Assembly (NCBI GenBank): GCA_043557195.1
Contig: CP121314.1
Span: 4,030,001-4,094,000, forward strand
Direction of reading: 5' to 3'
Source of the DNA: Jejuia sp043557195
GTDB lineage: Bacteria > Bacteroidota > Bacteroidia > Flavobacteriales > Flavobacteriaceae
Length of the DNA stretch: 64,000 nt
This document shows, piece after piece, positions 25,673 through 34,760 of the stretch. Made by a program: the position numbers and the translations under genes. The stretch's first letter is position 1. Every line of letters begins with the position of its first letter. The notes beneath the pieces were generated by a model. That model saw only the letters and a list, made by a program, of their open reading frames with translations. It was not told the origin of the DNA and searched no databases.

Positions 25673-26638
25673 TTATTGTACTAAAGTGGTTTCGATATGT
25701 TCAGCAATTTGCTTTGCATGTATACGACTATTTTCAATAAACCATTTGTGCGTTTCCATGCCTCCACAAATTACGCCAGCGAGATATACACCTTCAATAT
25801 TGGTTTCCATAGTTTCTGGATTGTAATTGGGCAGTCGTTTTTCATCATCAGATTGCATAATTCCAAGTTGATTTAACAAATCAAAATTGGGCTTATAACC
25901 CGTTAGTGCAACCACAAAATCATTTGGAATCGTTTTAAAGCCCTCGGGCGATTTGAAAGTTAGTTCTTTGTCTTTTATTTCGGTTATTTCAGAATTAAAA
26001 TAAGCTTTAATACTGCCTTCTTCTATGCGATTTATAATATCTGGACGTACCCAATATTTTACGCGCTCACCAATACCTTCTCCACGAATAATCATTGTCA
26101 CATTGCCACCTTTCCTATAAATCTCTAAAGCAGCATCAACGGACGAATTACTAGCACCAACTACCACAATATTTTGCATAGCATAAGGATGAGCTTCTTT
26201 ATAATAATGCGTTACTTTTGGTAAATCTTCACCTGGGACATTAAGTAAATTTGGTATATCATAAAAACCAGTAGCTAAAACTATTTTCTTTGAGTCGTAA
26301 GAGCTTTTATCTGTTGTGATCTTAAAATGATTCTTTTCTTTTGAAATAGTTTCTACCGTTTCAAACAAATTAATGTTGATGCTATTTGAAGTTGCAACAC
26401 GTCTGTAATACTCCAAAGCTTCATCACGGTTAGGTTTGGGGTTTTTACTTATAAATGGAATATCATCAATCTCCAACTTTTCAGATGTTGAAAAAAACGT
26501 CATGTTTTTAGGATAATTGAAAAGGGAGTTGGTGAGTGCTCCCTTTTCTATAATGAGATAATTCCAGTTTCGTTTTTTACATTCTAGGGCGCAAGCAATT
26601 CCAATGGGACCGCCACCTATAATTAGTACATCCTTCAT
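25673..26638 (-). CDS. ypdA: YpdA family bacillithiol disulfide reductase-like flavoprotein
   Basis: The 321-residue FAD/NAD(P)H-dependent oxidoreductase has an N-terminal GGGPIGIACALECKKR dinucleotide fold and an internal NAD(P)H motif VVVGASNSSVDAALE. The C-terminal FAD contact is NIEGVYLAGVICGG, with a conserved Cys there. The YpdA-type segment YPKNMTFFSTSEKLEI is present. YpdA reduces bacillithiol disulfide, so its presence suggests this organism uses bacillithiol as its low-molecular-weight thiol. It abuts the MFS gene (26639) and continues into the VOC and DJ-1 genes. Confidence 0.87.
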   Translation of the reverse strand: MKDVLIIGGGPIGIACALECKKRNWNYLIIEKGALTNSLFNYPKNMTFFSTSEKLEIDDIPFISKNPKPNRDEALEYYRRVATSNSININLFETVETISKEKNHFKITTDKSSYDSKKIVLATGFYDIPNLLNVPGEDLPKVTHYYKEAHPYAMQNIVVVGASNSSVDAALEIYRKGGNVTMIIRGEGIGERVKYWVRPDIINRIEEGSIKAYFNSEITEIKDKELTFKSPEGFKTIPNDFVVALTGYKPNFDLLNQLGIMQSDDEKRLPNYNPETMETNIEGVYLAGVICGGMETHKWFIENSRIHAKQIAEHIETTLVQ

Positions 26639-27850
26639 TTAAACTATTTTTCTTTTTTTGCCTAAATACGTTTTCAAAATGAACAATAAAAATACACAAA
26701 TACCACCTATTGCTGTAATGATATACCAAGTATTATCATAATCTAGTGTTGCCACCATTTCCATTCCTGCTTTATGGCTAAATATGTGTGACAATGAAAA
26801 CGCAATGGTGTATAAGGCCATATATTCTCCTTGATTACCCTTCTTTGCTCTATCGTATGCAAAGGCATTAGAGAAGGGAAACGCAATCATTTCACCGATT
26901 GTCATTAGTAACATACCAATGATTAGAATACCCGTCCAACCTGTAAAGTTAAGCACCAAAAAACTCAATGCTGTAAGAAACCCACCAAAGAGTATTAATG
27001 ACACTTTAGACCATCCAGTGTTTTCCAACCAACTAATTAAAGGCATTTCTAAAAGGAAAATCACTAACCCATTCATACCTAAAAGCAATCCTATTTCTAA
27101 TTCGGTTAAAGTATGTCTATCTCTGTAATACAAGGGCATAGTTGAAAAATACTGTAAAAAGATAAACCCAAACAAAAACATAGCTGCTAGAAATATAATG
27201 AACGCCTTATCGGAATATGCCGATTCTGGATGCTCAACTTTTACATCATCCTGCACTTTAGATTTTTTGGGATTCAACACTAAAACCAATAAAATAGTTG
27301 CCAAAATACAAGTAATACCGTCTACCCAAAATAGTCCGCCGTAACCAATAGAGGTGATAATAAGTCCACCAACTGCAGGTCCAGCAGAAAACCCTAAGTT
27401 AATTGCCAACCGAATAAGCGTAACACTACGTGTTTTATTTTCCGGTTTGCTATATGCACTTAAAGCCACAAACATTGCAGGACGAAACATATCAGCAACC
27501 AACATCACCAAAAATATGCCTAAACATAAGCCGTAAAACGTATCTAAAAACTGCAACGCAATAAATAAAACACCAGTACTTAATAAACTTCTTACCATTA
27601 CTTTGTAATAGCCAATCTTGTCGGTTAATTTACCGCCTAACCAAGAACCAGCAACAGACCCCAAACCAAAGCAAGCCATTATGGTACCTACATTGCTGAA
27701 TGTAAAATTTAAATCTTCGGTTAAATACAATGATAGAAATGGAATTACCATAGTACCAGCTCTATTTATAAGAGTTATTAAAGCCAGCCACCAAACTTCA
27801 GTTGATAAACCTTTAAAAGTGTTCAGGTAATTGTTAAATAGTGTTTTCAT
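26639..27850 (-). CDS. MFS transporter
   Basis: The 403-residue protein has twelve hydrophobic helices and the MFS motif A in the loop after helix 2 (GSWLGGKLTDKIGYYKVM). The charged central loop carries a lysine-rich NPKKSKVQDDVKVEHPE. Organisation is that of a drug:H+ antiporter-like exporter with unknown substrate. The start is the ATG at 27850 (MKTLFNNYLNTFKG). An upstream in-frame ATG adds 12 residues with no hydrophobic character. It is the first gene of the minus-strand cluster MFS-ypdA-VOC-DJ-1. Confidence 0.83.
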   Translation of the reverse strand: MKTLFNNYLNTFKGLSTEVWWLALITLINRAGTMVIPFLSLYLTEDLNFTFSNVGTIMACFGLGSVAGSWLGGKLTDKIGYYKVMVRSLLSTGVLFIALQFLDTFYGLCLGIFLVMLVADMFRPAMFVALSAYSKPENKTRSVTLIRLAINLGFSAGPAVGGLIITSIGYGGLFWVDGITCILATILLVLVLNPKKSKVQDDVKVEHPESAYSDKAFIIFLAAMFLFGFIFLQYFSTMPLYYRDRHTLTELEIGLLLGMNGLVIFLLEMPLISWLENTGWSKVSLILFGGFLTALSFLVLNFTGWTGILIIGMLLMTIGEMIAFPFSNAFAYDRAKKGNQGEYMALYTIAFSLSHIFSHKAGMEMVATLDYDNTWYIITAIGGICVFLLFILKTYLGKKRKIV

Positions 27851-28000
27851 CTGTACATATTTATTGTTCTTAGAGGTCAGATGCAATTCGCCATCAAGAA
27901 TATTGGTTACTATTATTCTTTTTTAAAATTGCTCATTTCAGGAGCTCTAAGTATAATTTTTCTACATAAATTTATTTTTATAAAGTTGAAATGTTTGTAA

Positions 28001-28160
28001 AAACAAAAAGTCCGACTGGATGAAGTCGGACTTTTAATATATCTGTAAACGTTTATCTATAACATCACAAAACATAATAAGTCCAACTTCTTTGCTTTAA
28101 AGAAGCGGTCCATTGTTTTCTACAAATTGTGACGTTGTAACGCATTTTATTTATTTTCAA
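28001..28160 (-). ncRNA. Candidate small RNA with strong terminator
   Basis: The 368 bp between the MFS and DUF4252 genes contain no credible coding frame. On the minus strand, a TAGATTTG box (28172-28165) precedes about 155 nt. These include a hairpin CTTCTTT-AAAGC-AAAGAAG (28087-28105) and end in a perfect 12-bp stem AAAAGTCCGACT / AGTCGGACTTTT (28006-28035), followed by TTTTTGTTTTT. Both neighbours diverge from this region, so the terminator belongs to neither. The -33 element is weak. Start and end are estimates. Confidence 0.5.
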
Positions 28161-28192
28161 AGCTCAAATCTAGATAAAATAATTGTAAGTTG

Positions 28193-28200
28193 TATTTTTG
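28193..28200 (+). promoter_or_regulatory. Candidate -7 box (TATTTTTG) for the DUF4252 gene
   Basis: TATTTTTG matches TAnnTTTG, 18 bp before the ATG at 28219. It faces away from the small RNA promoter box at 28165-28172. Confidence 0.45.
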
Positions 28201-28218
28201 AGACGATAATTTTTTAGA

Positions 28219-28746
28219 ATGAAGAAATCAGTTTTGCTTATATGTATTAGTTTTTTGTTGCTGTCTTGCGGTAGTAGTTTTCAAGGGTTTTACAATAATC
28301 ATAAGGCAGATGTTGGGGCTACCTCATTTCAGGTGCCTAACCTTATGAAAGCCGTTTTAAGTTCCATTTCGCCTGAAGTGCAGCATGCTATCGGCAATAT
28401 ATCCGATCTTAAATTTATTAAGATTGAAAACACCAACAGCCTAAAACGTCAAACCCTAATCACGGAAATGAATGCCGTAACCAACAGCGGTTATTTAGAT
28501 GTTTTTAGAAAAAACGACCCAGACCATACAAGAATTATTTCAGTTCGAGAAGTAGGAGCAGTCGTTACAGATGTCATTATTTTCAATAGTGCAGCATCAG
28601 AAACCACAGCCTATTATTTACAAGGTAACTTCGATCCAGAGAAGATAAAATCTTTTGCAGACGAGGATACTTTCAATGCCTTTTCAAGCGATTTATTACA
28701 GAATTACAACACGAATCTAAACCCATCATTTAATCCTGAAAATTAA
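28219..28746 (+). CDS. DUF4252 domain-containing lipoprotein
   Basis: The 175-residue protein has a lipoprotein signal (MKKSVLLICISFLLLSC) and the DUF4252 body, which in Bacteroidota carries a TSFQVPNLMKAVL-type start and a central VREVGAVVTDVIIF strand. The family is envelope-associated and uncharacterised, often next to ECF sigma factor genes, though none is adjacent here. Its TAA overlaps an ATG (TAATG) that opens the frame running into the DUF1684 gene through repeat R2. Confidence 0.82.
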   Translation: MKKSVLLICISFLLLSCGSSFQGFYNNHKADVGATSFQVPNLMKAVLSSISPEVQHAIGNISDLKFIKIENTNSLKRQTLITEMNAVTNSGYLDVFRKNDPDHTRIISVREVGAVVTDVIIFNSAASETTAYYLQGNFDPEKIKSFADEDTFNAFSSDLLQNYNTNLNPSFNPEN

Positions 28747-28781
28747 TGCAAAAAGTAAATGCTTTTCGTATAATATTATTT

Positions 28782-28845
28782 GGGCGTTACCCACAAGGGG
28801 TCGGGCTTTCCGCGCTACACGGTAGCTTGCTGCAATCCCTAACGC
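28782..28845. repeat. Flavobacterial intergenic repeat R2 (GGGCGTTA ... TAACGC)
   Basis: The element begins GGGCGTTACCCACAAGGGG and ends CAATCCCTAACGC, with GCGTTA/TAACGC at its tips. The ends match R3 (41224-41300) and, inverted, R1 (1534-1690). The 64-bp copy sits between the DUF4252 stop codon and the signal peptide of the DUF1684 lipoprotein, and is read through as codons by the long upstream frame. Confidence 0.78.
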
Positions 28846-28853
28846 GGGCATAC

Positions 28854-29471
28854 TTGCCAACTATTAGTAAAACCCTAACATTAGTAATGTTTGCTACTTT
28901 ATTTTTTACAAGTTGCCAACAAAAAAAAAGACCATTACTGGGCGATACACAATTTCAAAAAGAACTTAACGCCTTTTATAAAGACGCATCTACGTCGCCA
29001 TTAAAGAAAAAAGACAGAAAGAATTTTGAAGGTTTAGACTTCTTTAAGTTCGATTCTGCGTACATAGTAACCGCAAATTTTAAAAGAACACCAAATGAAG
29101 TACCTTTTGAAATGAAAACCACTACATACCGCCGACCAATGTATGTGAAATATGGAGAAGTAGCATTCAAGCTAAAAGGTGAAACATTTACACTGGATGT
29201 TTTTGAAAATCTAGATTATAAAGAACAAGAAGATTACGAACCTTTTTTGTTTCTGCCATTTTTAGATGAAACCAACGGACTAGAAAGCTACGGCGGCGGG
29301 CGCTATATAGATACCGAAATGCCAAACGGCAAAACATTAACCATTGATTTTAATGAAGCATACAACCCCTATTGTGCTTACAACGATAAGTATTCTTGCC
29401 CAATCGTGCCACGACAAAACTATTTAAAAACTAGAGTAGAGGCTGGGGTTAAGGGTTTTGAGAAGCACTAA
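28854..29471 (+). CDS. DUF1684 domain-containing lipoprotein
   Basis: The DUF1684 domain is clear: YRRPMYVKYGEVAFKLKGE, then FLFLPFLDETNGLESYGGGRYID and the C-terminal DFNEAYNPYCAYNDKYSCPIVP with three conserved Cys. The lipoprotein signal ends in LFFTSC. The frame is open back to an ATG at 28746, but those 36 codons are mostly repeat R2 and would bury the signal peptide 57 residues in. I therefore prefer the TTG at 28854, which gives a normal 20-residue lipoprotein leader. The true start is uncertain because the repeat may have displaced it. Function is unknown. Confidence 0.8.
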   Translation: MPTISKTLTLVMFATLFFTSCQQKKRPLLGDTQFQKELNAFYKDASTSPLKKKDRKNFEGLDFFKFDSAYIVTANFKRTPNEVPFEMKTTTYRRPMYVKYGEVAFKLKGETFTLDVFENLDYKEQEDYEPFLFLPFLDETNGLESYGGGRYIDTEMPNGKTLTIDFNEAYNPYCAYNDKYSCPIVPRQNYLKTRVEAGVKGFEKH

Positions 29472-29475
29472 AACC

Positions 29476-29865
29476 CTAATCATTACAATTTGCAATCGCA
29501 TATCCTTCTCTAAATAATCTTGATGTTCCAATATCTGAAATCAAATCGACAACATTGCCATTACATTTAAAACTCAACGATTCTGTAGAAGAATTACCAA
29601 AATTAAGGTCTATGACTAATTTATTGTTTTCAATACTCCACGAATTAGGATTTGGAATTGCAGTTTCTAATCCACCAAAATTACCATTAGTAGCATAAAT
29701 TGTATGTCTTAAATTGTCATCGGTAAACTGGTACATTACAGTTTCTTCAAAACCAACTAAATGCCATCTGCCTAAAATTGAGTCTTGGTCATTATTACTA
29801 TCATCAGTATTTGAACAGCTTAATAAAGTTGCAACAATAGAGAGAAATAAGATTGTTTTTTTCAT
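29476..29865 (-). CDS. Small lipocalin-like lipoprotein
   Basis: The 129-residue protein has a lipoprotein signal (MKKTILFLSIVATLLSC), an Asp/Asn-rich linker, and a lipocalin-type start ILGRWHLVGFEE. One Cys pair (residues about 104 and 127) could bridge the C-terminus. It is envelope-anchored with unknown ligand. It ends 5 bp from the DUF1684 stop with no terminator visible. Confidence 0.65.
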   Translation of the reverse strand: MKKTILFLSIVATLLSCSNTDDSNNDQDSILGRWHLVGFEETVMYQFTDDNLRHTIYATNGNFGGLETAIPNPNSWSIENNKLVIDLNFGNSSTESLSFKCNGNVVDLISDIGTSRLFREGYAIANCND

Positions 29866-29978
29866 TTTTTATTGAAAGTTAGCAAAAAATAGTATGTGCT
29901 CAATGTAAGTTACTTTATTTACAATGCTTTATCTTTTTCCTAAAGATTTTTGAAATGTCTTAACTAATTTGTCTATAA

Positions 29979-30992
29979 TTAATTTTTGTTGTGATGCTTA
30001 GAATTAAGATAGTGCTCCGCTATCAAATCTTTACCAAAATCGCCATCAAAATCTCGCCATACCGTATGAATATGATTTGCACCAGTTTGCGTATTATCAA
30101 ATTCAATTAAAAATGATTTTCCTTGAATTCTATAATAATGTCCGATACCTTTAACTTGTGCACCGGCCCAAGCAAACCTGATATATTCAAATTCTTCTTC
30201 GTTTATTTTTTGTTCTCGAGCTATGGCTAAATCTTTAGGGATTGAATTTAAATATAACCTTAGTATATCTCGCAATAATTCTTTTTGTCCTGAATCCAAC
30301 TTGCTGGCCTCAATTCCGAAAGGCTCCAAAGGTTTTACTTCAGTCTCATTACGAGTTAAAACATCGGGAAACGCTACATTTTCAAAAATCACCTCGTTTT
30401 TTTGAGTATCTGTAAGTGTATTTAAAAGTTTAAAAGCTAAATCTTCTTCTTTATCAAGTATGCGTTCTCCTTTTCTTTTTCCTTTTGGTATAGTTCCAGG
30501 ATTAGCTCCGAAAAACCTTGGCGTAGTTGATATAGTTCCATTTGCTATTGTAAAATTTAATGATAAATGATGCCCTTCAAAAGACCATGCCCATAAATTA
30601 TCTACTTTAGGATTACCATAAATAGAGAAAAAATAAGCCCCTATATCCCTGTAAGCTGGATCACCACCTAATTCTACCAAAACATTTTCTAATGCAATAA
30701 TATCTTGAGTTTTTTGATAACCAGATTTGCTTAGGAATGATTTAAGCATACTAGAAAAAGCTGCTTTTTGGGTATCGTTTAATTCACCAATCTTTAAACC
30801 TTTTCTTGGCCATGAAGCAGCAGGTAAATAATGCCAATTTTTTCTAGAGAGGTCATCAAATGGCATTAGTACTTGGTTTAACTTTTCTTCATCTAGAGTA
30901 TCTAAAAATTTAGTTGTTTCATTAGTGCTTTTTAAACTGATAAGACAAACTAGTATTGTTAAAAATGATATGATTAAAATTAACTTTTTCAT
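29979..30992 (-). CDS. DUF3500 domain-containing protein
   Basis: The 337-residue protein has an N-terminal hydrophobic segment (LILIISFLTILVCLISL) that is either a signal peptide or an anchor. The body is DUF3500: NWHYLPAASWPRKGLKIGELN, YFFSIYGNPKVDNLWAWSFEGHHLSLNFTIANG and FLIEFDNTQTGANHIHTVWRDF. Its conserved His and Asp residues suggest an enzymatic or metal-binding role that has not been established as far as I know. It is a monocistronic minus-strand gene. Confidence 0.85.
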   Translation of the reverse strand: MKKLILIISFLTILVCLISLKSTNETTKFLDTLDEEKLNQVLMPFDDLSRKNWHYLPAASWPRKGLKIGELNDTQKAAFSSMLKSFLSKSGYQKTQDIIALENVLVELGGDPAYRDIGAYFFSIYGNPKVDNLWAWSFEGHHLSLNFTIANGTISTTPRFFGANPGTIPKGKRKGERILDKEEDLAFKLLNTLTDTQKNEVIFENVAFPDVLTRNETEVKPLEPFGIEASKLDSGQKELLRDILRLYLNSIPKDLAIAREQKINEEEFEYIRFAWAGAQVKGIGHYYRIQGKSFLIEFDNTQTGANHIHTVWRDFDGDFGKDLIAEHYLNSKHHNKN

Positions 30993-31095
30993 AATTTAGG
31001 TAATTTGTTAGATCGATAAAACTGACTCTAAATATTTATAGAATGAAAGTTAAACTTTCTTAAGCAGCAAGAATGCGATTAAGATTAATCAAAGT

Positions 31096-31461
31096 TTATT
31101 TCACCAAATACATCCCTGCAAAAACAGCCAAAAATCCAATAATAAAACTAGCAATTGTATAAATGGCAAAACTTGTAAAATCCCCAGATTTTAAAAACAC
31201 ATGGTTTTCGTAAGCAAATGTTGAGAAAGTTGTAAAACCACCACAGAACCCAGTAGCCAAAAGCAAAGTTTGATTTTGGGTTAGTGTATCATTTTTCGCA
31301 GCTAAACCAAGTATAATACCAATCAATAAACTTCCTAAAATATTTGCAGCAAACGTTCCGTAAGGAATACCATTCTCGGTACTATTTAAAAATTTACCTA
31401 TCAGATAACGCAAAACGCTACCAAAACCACCACCTAAAAACACCAGTAAAACTTGCTTCAT
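31096..31461 (-). CDS. crcB: Fluoride channel CrcB/Fluc
   Basis: The 121-residue protein has four hydrophobic helices and the Fluc signature: GGGFGSVLRYLIG in helix 1, the GTFAANILGSLLIGI Asn-containing helix 2, and GFCGGFTTFSTFAYE in helix 3 with the Phe-box and central sodium-site residues. It assembles as a dual-topology dimer that lets fluoride leave the cell. It follows the GyrI-like gene by 3 bp on the same strand. No fluoride riboswitch is visible upstream of the pair. Confidence 0.93.
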   Translation of the reverse strand: MKQVLLVFLGGGFGSVLRYLIGKFLNSTENGIPYGTFAANILGSLLIGIILGLAAKNDTLTQNQTLLLATGFCGGFTTFSTFAYENHVFLKSGDFTSFAIYTIASFIIGFLAVFAGMYLVK

Positions 31462-31464
31462 AAA

Positions 31465-32484
31465 CTATTTAAGAGCAATATAAATTTCGGTAGTCCAATC
31501 AGCAGGATTAGGATGTTGCATCGGGTCGTTAGTGTAAGCCTCTAATGCAGGTCCATTCTCATCAGTCACTAATCCGTTTTCTTCAATATGCTTCATGGTT
31601 GTTTCCCAAGTTTCTTTTAAATTATCGTAATTACCTCTTAAAGTTGTTTTTAAGGCTTTAAATGATTTTAACTGCCCCGTAAGAATCTCTGGGTACGTTG
31701 AAACGACTTTATCTATAGTTGGTATACAGCAAGAGAACATAACCGTATTATTAGCTTCATCCCATTTGTGATAATAGTTAAAAGGAGCACCAGCCATTTT
31801 TATGTTGTTTTTCATAGCATAATCACCCAACTTCGGCATCATTTGCTGAATGTGCTTTGGCATATCAGGTATTTTACAAGACACAGTATTGTAGATATAA
31901 AAACCACCACTATGCTCAGTAACCCCGTTTACAGTGATACTATACTTTTTCATATCGGCAACTAAAACACTATCGAGCTTTTCTAAACTACGCTCGTAAT
32001 GAGGTCCAATTTGTTTTTCCATACCACCCATAAAAGTGGCAAAAGCTTTAAACCCAAAAGGTAAATCTTTACCAGAAATAGTCCATTTAGCCTCCGTAGT
32101 GCCATCTGCATTGGGTGTAAATTCCCAACTAATAGCAGAAGATGGGAAATCTGCAAATTGCATTTCTTGGTTTATGGATTCATTGGGGATAGCTTTCGTG
32201 GTTTTCATTGTGCCAATACCGTCTTTATCTTCCCATTGGTAAGACCCTCCAATTCCTGAAGTTTTCTCAGGGAGGGTAATCACCATATCAGGATCGGCTT
32301 CTGCCCAAGAGGACCATGCTTCCCAATTTTTATAATCAATAACATTATTATACACCACAGGAGCAGGCGCATTAATGGTTTTAGTTCTTGTAACTTCAAA
32401 TGAATTAGGTTGTACAGCGATGTATATTGCCAACCCAATAATAGCAATAAGAAGCAAAAAGAAAATATACTTTAAAGCTTTCAT
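31465..32484 (-). CDS. SRPBCC plus GyrI-like effector-binding protein
   Basis: The 339-residue protein has an N-terminal membrane anchor (FFLLLIAIIGLAIYIAV). An SRPBCC/START-like domain follows (TRTKTINAPAPVVYNNVIDYKNWEAWSSW, about residues 30-165), then a GyrI/SOUL-like small-molecule-binding domain to the C-terminus (ending MQHPNPADWTTEIYIALK). This pairing is widespread in Bacteroidota. The GyrI-like part binds hydrophobic ligands in related regulators, but no DNA-binding domain is present here. It shares an operon with crcB, with no obvious link to fluoride. Confidence 0.82.
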   Translation of the reverse strand: MKALKYIFFLLLIAIIGLAIYIAVQPNSFEVTRTKTINAPAPVVYNNVIDYKNWEAWSSWAEADPDMVITLPEKTSGIGGSYQWEDKDGIGTMKTTKAIPNESINQEMQFADFPSSAISWEFTPNADGTTEAKWTISGKDLPFGFKAFATFMGGMEKQIGPHYERSLEKLDSVLVADMKKYSITVNGVTEHSGGFYIYNTVSCKIPDMPKHIQQMMPKLGDYAMKNNIKMAGAPFNYYHKWDEANNTVMFSCCIPTIDKVVSTYPEILTGQLKSFKALKTTLRGNYDNLKETWETTMKHIEENGLVTDENGPALEAYTNDPMQHPNPADWTTEIYIALK

Positions 32485-32671
32485 TTTTATAGGTTTAGTT
32501 TGTTTAAAACAAATATAGCTATTTTTAAATTTTCGATTAATAAATTATTACATTTGTTATCCTAAAATTAGATTTTCAATAACTAAATATTGAATTTTCA
32601 CTTTAATCAATAATCAAAACTGGATAATTGACTTCAATTCTGAAAATAAAACAAAAACTAAAAATAATCTT

Positions 32672-34705
32672 ATGAAACTAAAATCTGTTGTACTGTTTAT
32701 GTTAGCACTATTGGTTTTGTCTTGCGGTAATGACAAAACAAATACTAGCGAAAATGATAGCAAACCCGAAGTCTCTCAAGATTTCGATTATAATGTTGAG
32801 CAATTTGCCGACATTAAAATACTCCGTTACCAAGTACCAGGCTGGGATCAATTGAGTTTAAAAGAGCAAAAATTGGTGTATTACTTAACACAAGCTGGAT
32901 TAGCTGGTCGTGATATTATGTGGGATCAAAACTATCGTCATAATCTTAAAATCAGAAACGCATTAGAAAACATTTATAAGAATTACAAAGGTGATAAAAC
33001 TTCAGAAAACTGGAGTGCTTTTGAAACCTATTTAAAGCGTGTTTGGTTTAGTAATGGTATTCATCATCACTATTCAAACGATAAAATAAAACCAGAGTTT
33101 TCTGCCGATTATTTAAAGGAATTGTTAGCCGAAACTAATACAACACTTGAAGGTGAGCCTTTTGAAGTTATTTTTAATGACAAAGATGCTAAAAAAGTAA
33201 ATCAAGGTAAAGGCGTTGATAATGTGGCACTATCTGCGGTGAATTTTTACGGGCCAAATGTTACCAATGCAGATGTTGTAAGTTTTTACAAGCAGAAAAA
33301 ATCACCAAATCCAGACAAGCCATTATCGTTTGGCTTAAACTCACAGTTGGTAAAGGAAAATGGTGTTTTAAAAGAGCGCGTCTACAAATCTGGCGGTTTA
33401 TATGGTAAAGCTATTGATGAAATTGTAAAGTGGTTAGAATTGGCAAAAGGCGTTGCAGAAAATAAGGCTCAAGGTGATGCTCTTGGATTGCTGATTGATT
33501 ATTACAAAACTGGAGATTTACAAACTTGGGATGATTACAATGTGGCTTGGACAGCCGCTACTGACGGAAACATCGATTATATCAATTCATTTATTGAAGT
33601 GTACAACGATCCTCTAGGGTACAGAGGGTCTTATGAGACTATTGTTCAAATAAATGATTTTGATATGTCTCAAAAAATGAAAGTGTTATCAGATAACGCC
33701 CAGTGGTTTGAAGATAACTCTACACTAATGGACGAACACAAAAAGAAAAATGTAGTAGGTGTAACTTATAAAGTAGTAAATGTTGCAGGAGAAGCTGGTG
33801 ACGCATCTCCAAGTACCCCAATAGGTGTGAATTTACCAAACGCCAATTGGATTCGTGCTGCGGTTGGTAGTAAATCTGTCTCCCTTGGAAATATCATTAA
33901 TGCTTATAATAATGCGGGAAGTACTGGACGCTTAAAGGAATTTGTGCACGATGACGAGGAGTATGAATTAGAAAAAAAATACGGGCAACTGGCAGATAAG
34001 TTACATACAGCATTACATGAAGTAATTGGTCATGCCTCTGGGCAATTAAATCCTGGAGTAGGAGAGACCAAAGAAACGTTAAAAAATTATGCATCTACAT
34101 TAGAAGAAGGGCGTGCAGATTTAGTTGGACTATATTATTTGTACAACCCAAAATTACAAGAGTTAGGATTAGTTGATGATTGGAAAAAAGTAGGTATTGC
34201 GGCATACGATGGTTATATTAGAAATGGTTTGATGATGCAGCTAATTCGTTTGAATTTAGGTGATGATGTTGAAGAAGCGCATATGAGGAACAGACAATGG
34301 GTTTCTGCTTGGGTATTTGAAAAAGGGCAAAAAGACAATGTAATTGAAAAAGTGACCAAAGATGGTAAAACCTATTTCAATATAAACGATTATGATAAGT
34401 TACATGACCTTTTTGGAGAATTACTGAGGGAAACTCAGCGCATTAAATCTGAAGGTGATTATGCCGCAGTTGAAGCTTTGGTTGAAGGTTATGGTGTAAA
34501 AGTTGACCAAGACATTCATGCTGAAGTTTTAAAGCGTAATGAGCAGTTTCCTTCACCGCCATATAGCGGCTTTGTAAATCCTGTTTTAGTAGCGGATAAC
34601 GAATATGGTGAAATCACTACAATTCGTGTTGAGCAGCCTAAAACGTTTGCTGAACAAATGTTGAATTACAGTGAAAATTACAGTTTTTTACCAGAGGTAA
34701 ATTAA
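32672..34705 (+). CDS. Dipeptidyl-peptidase III-like zinc peptidase (M49), lipoprotein
   Basis: The 677-residue protein has a lipoprotein signal (LALLVLSC, Cys at residue 18) and an M49 catalytic core. The zinc motif HExxxH is seen in HEVIGHASGQ near residue 448, and the second zinc-ligand motif EEGRADLVGLYYL about 30 residues later replaces the eukaryotic EECRAE. The C-terminal half carries the conserved NRQWVSAWVFEKG. It removes dipeptides from peptide N-termini, here at the envelope. A strong hairpin terminator follows. Confidence 0.88.
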   Translation: MKLKSVVLFMLALLVLSCGNDKTNTSENDSKPEVSQDFDYNVEQFADIKILRYQVPGWDQLSLKEQKLVYYLTQAGLAGRDIMWDQNYRHNLKIRNALENIYKNYKGDKTSENWSAFETYLKRVWFSNGIHHHYSNDKIKPEFSADYLKELLAETNTTLEGEPFEVIFNDKDAKKVNQGKGVDNVALSAVNFYGPNVTNADVVSFYKQKKSPNPDKPLSFGLNSQLVKENGVLKERVYKSGGLYGKAIDEIVKWLELAKGVAENKAQGDALGLLIDYYKTGDLQTWDDYNVAWTAATDGNIDYINSFIEVYNDPLGYRGSYETIVQINDFDMSQKMKVLSDNAQWFEDNSTLMDEHKKKNVVGVTYKVVNVAGEAGDASPSTPIGVNLPNANWIRAAVGSKSVSLGNIINAYNNAGSTGRLKEFVHDDEEYELEKKYGQLADKLHTALHEVIGHASGQLNPGVGETKETLKNYASTLEEGRADLVGLYYLYNPKLQELGLVDDWKKVGIAAYDGYIRNGLMMQLIRLNLGDDVEEAHMRNRQWVSAWVFEKGQKDNVIEKVTKDGKTYFNINDYDKLHDLFGELLRETQRIKSEGDYAAVEALVEGYGVKVDQDIHAEVLKRNEQFPSPPYSGFVNPVLVADNEYGEITTIRVEQPKTFAEQMLNYSENYSFLPEVN

Positions 34706-34726
34706 GCGACATAAACCCATATAAAC

Positions 34727-34760
34727 AAAAAACAGAACCTAAATTAAGGTTCTGTTTTTT
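34727..34760. terminator. Bidirectional terminator after the M49 peptidase gene
   Basis: AAAAAACAGAACCT / AGGTTCTGTTTTTT pairs as a 14-bp stem with a 6-nt loop. It ends the peptidase transcript, and on the minus strand it would also end the small frame at 34744-34830, whose stop codon is in the loop. Confidence 0.85.

Noticed and set aside
31014..31095. Fluoride riboswitch for crcB
   Set aside because: This sequence is 3' of crcB. Upstream of the operon (32485-32671) there is no pseudoknot-like fluoride motif that I can see.
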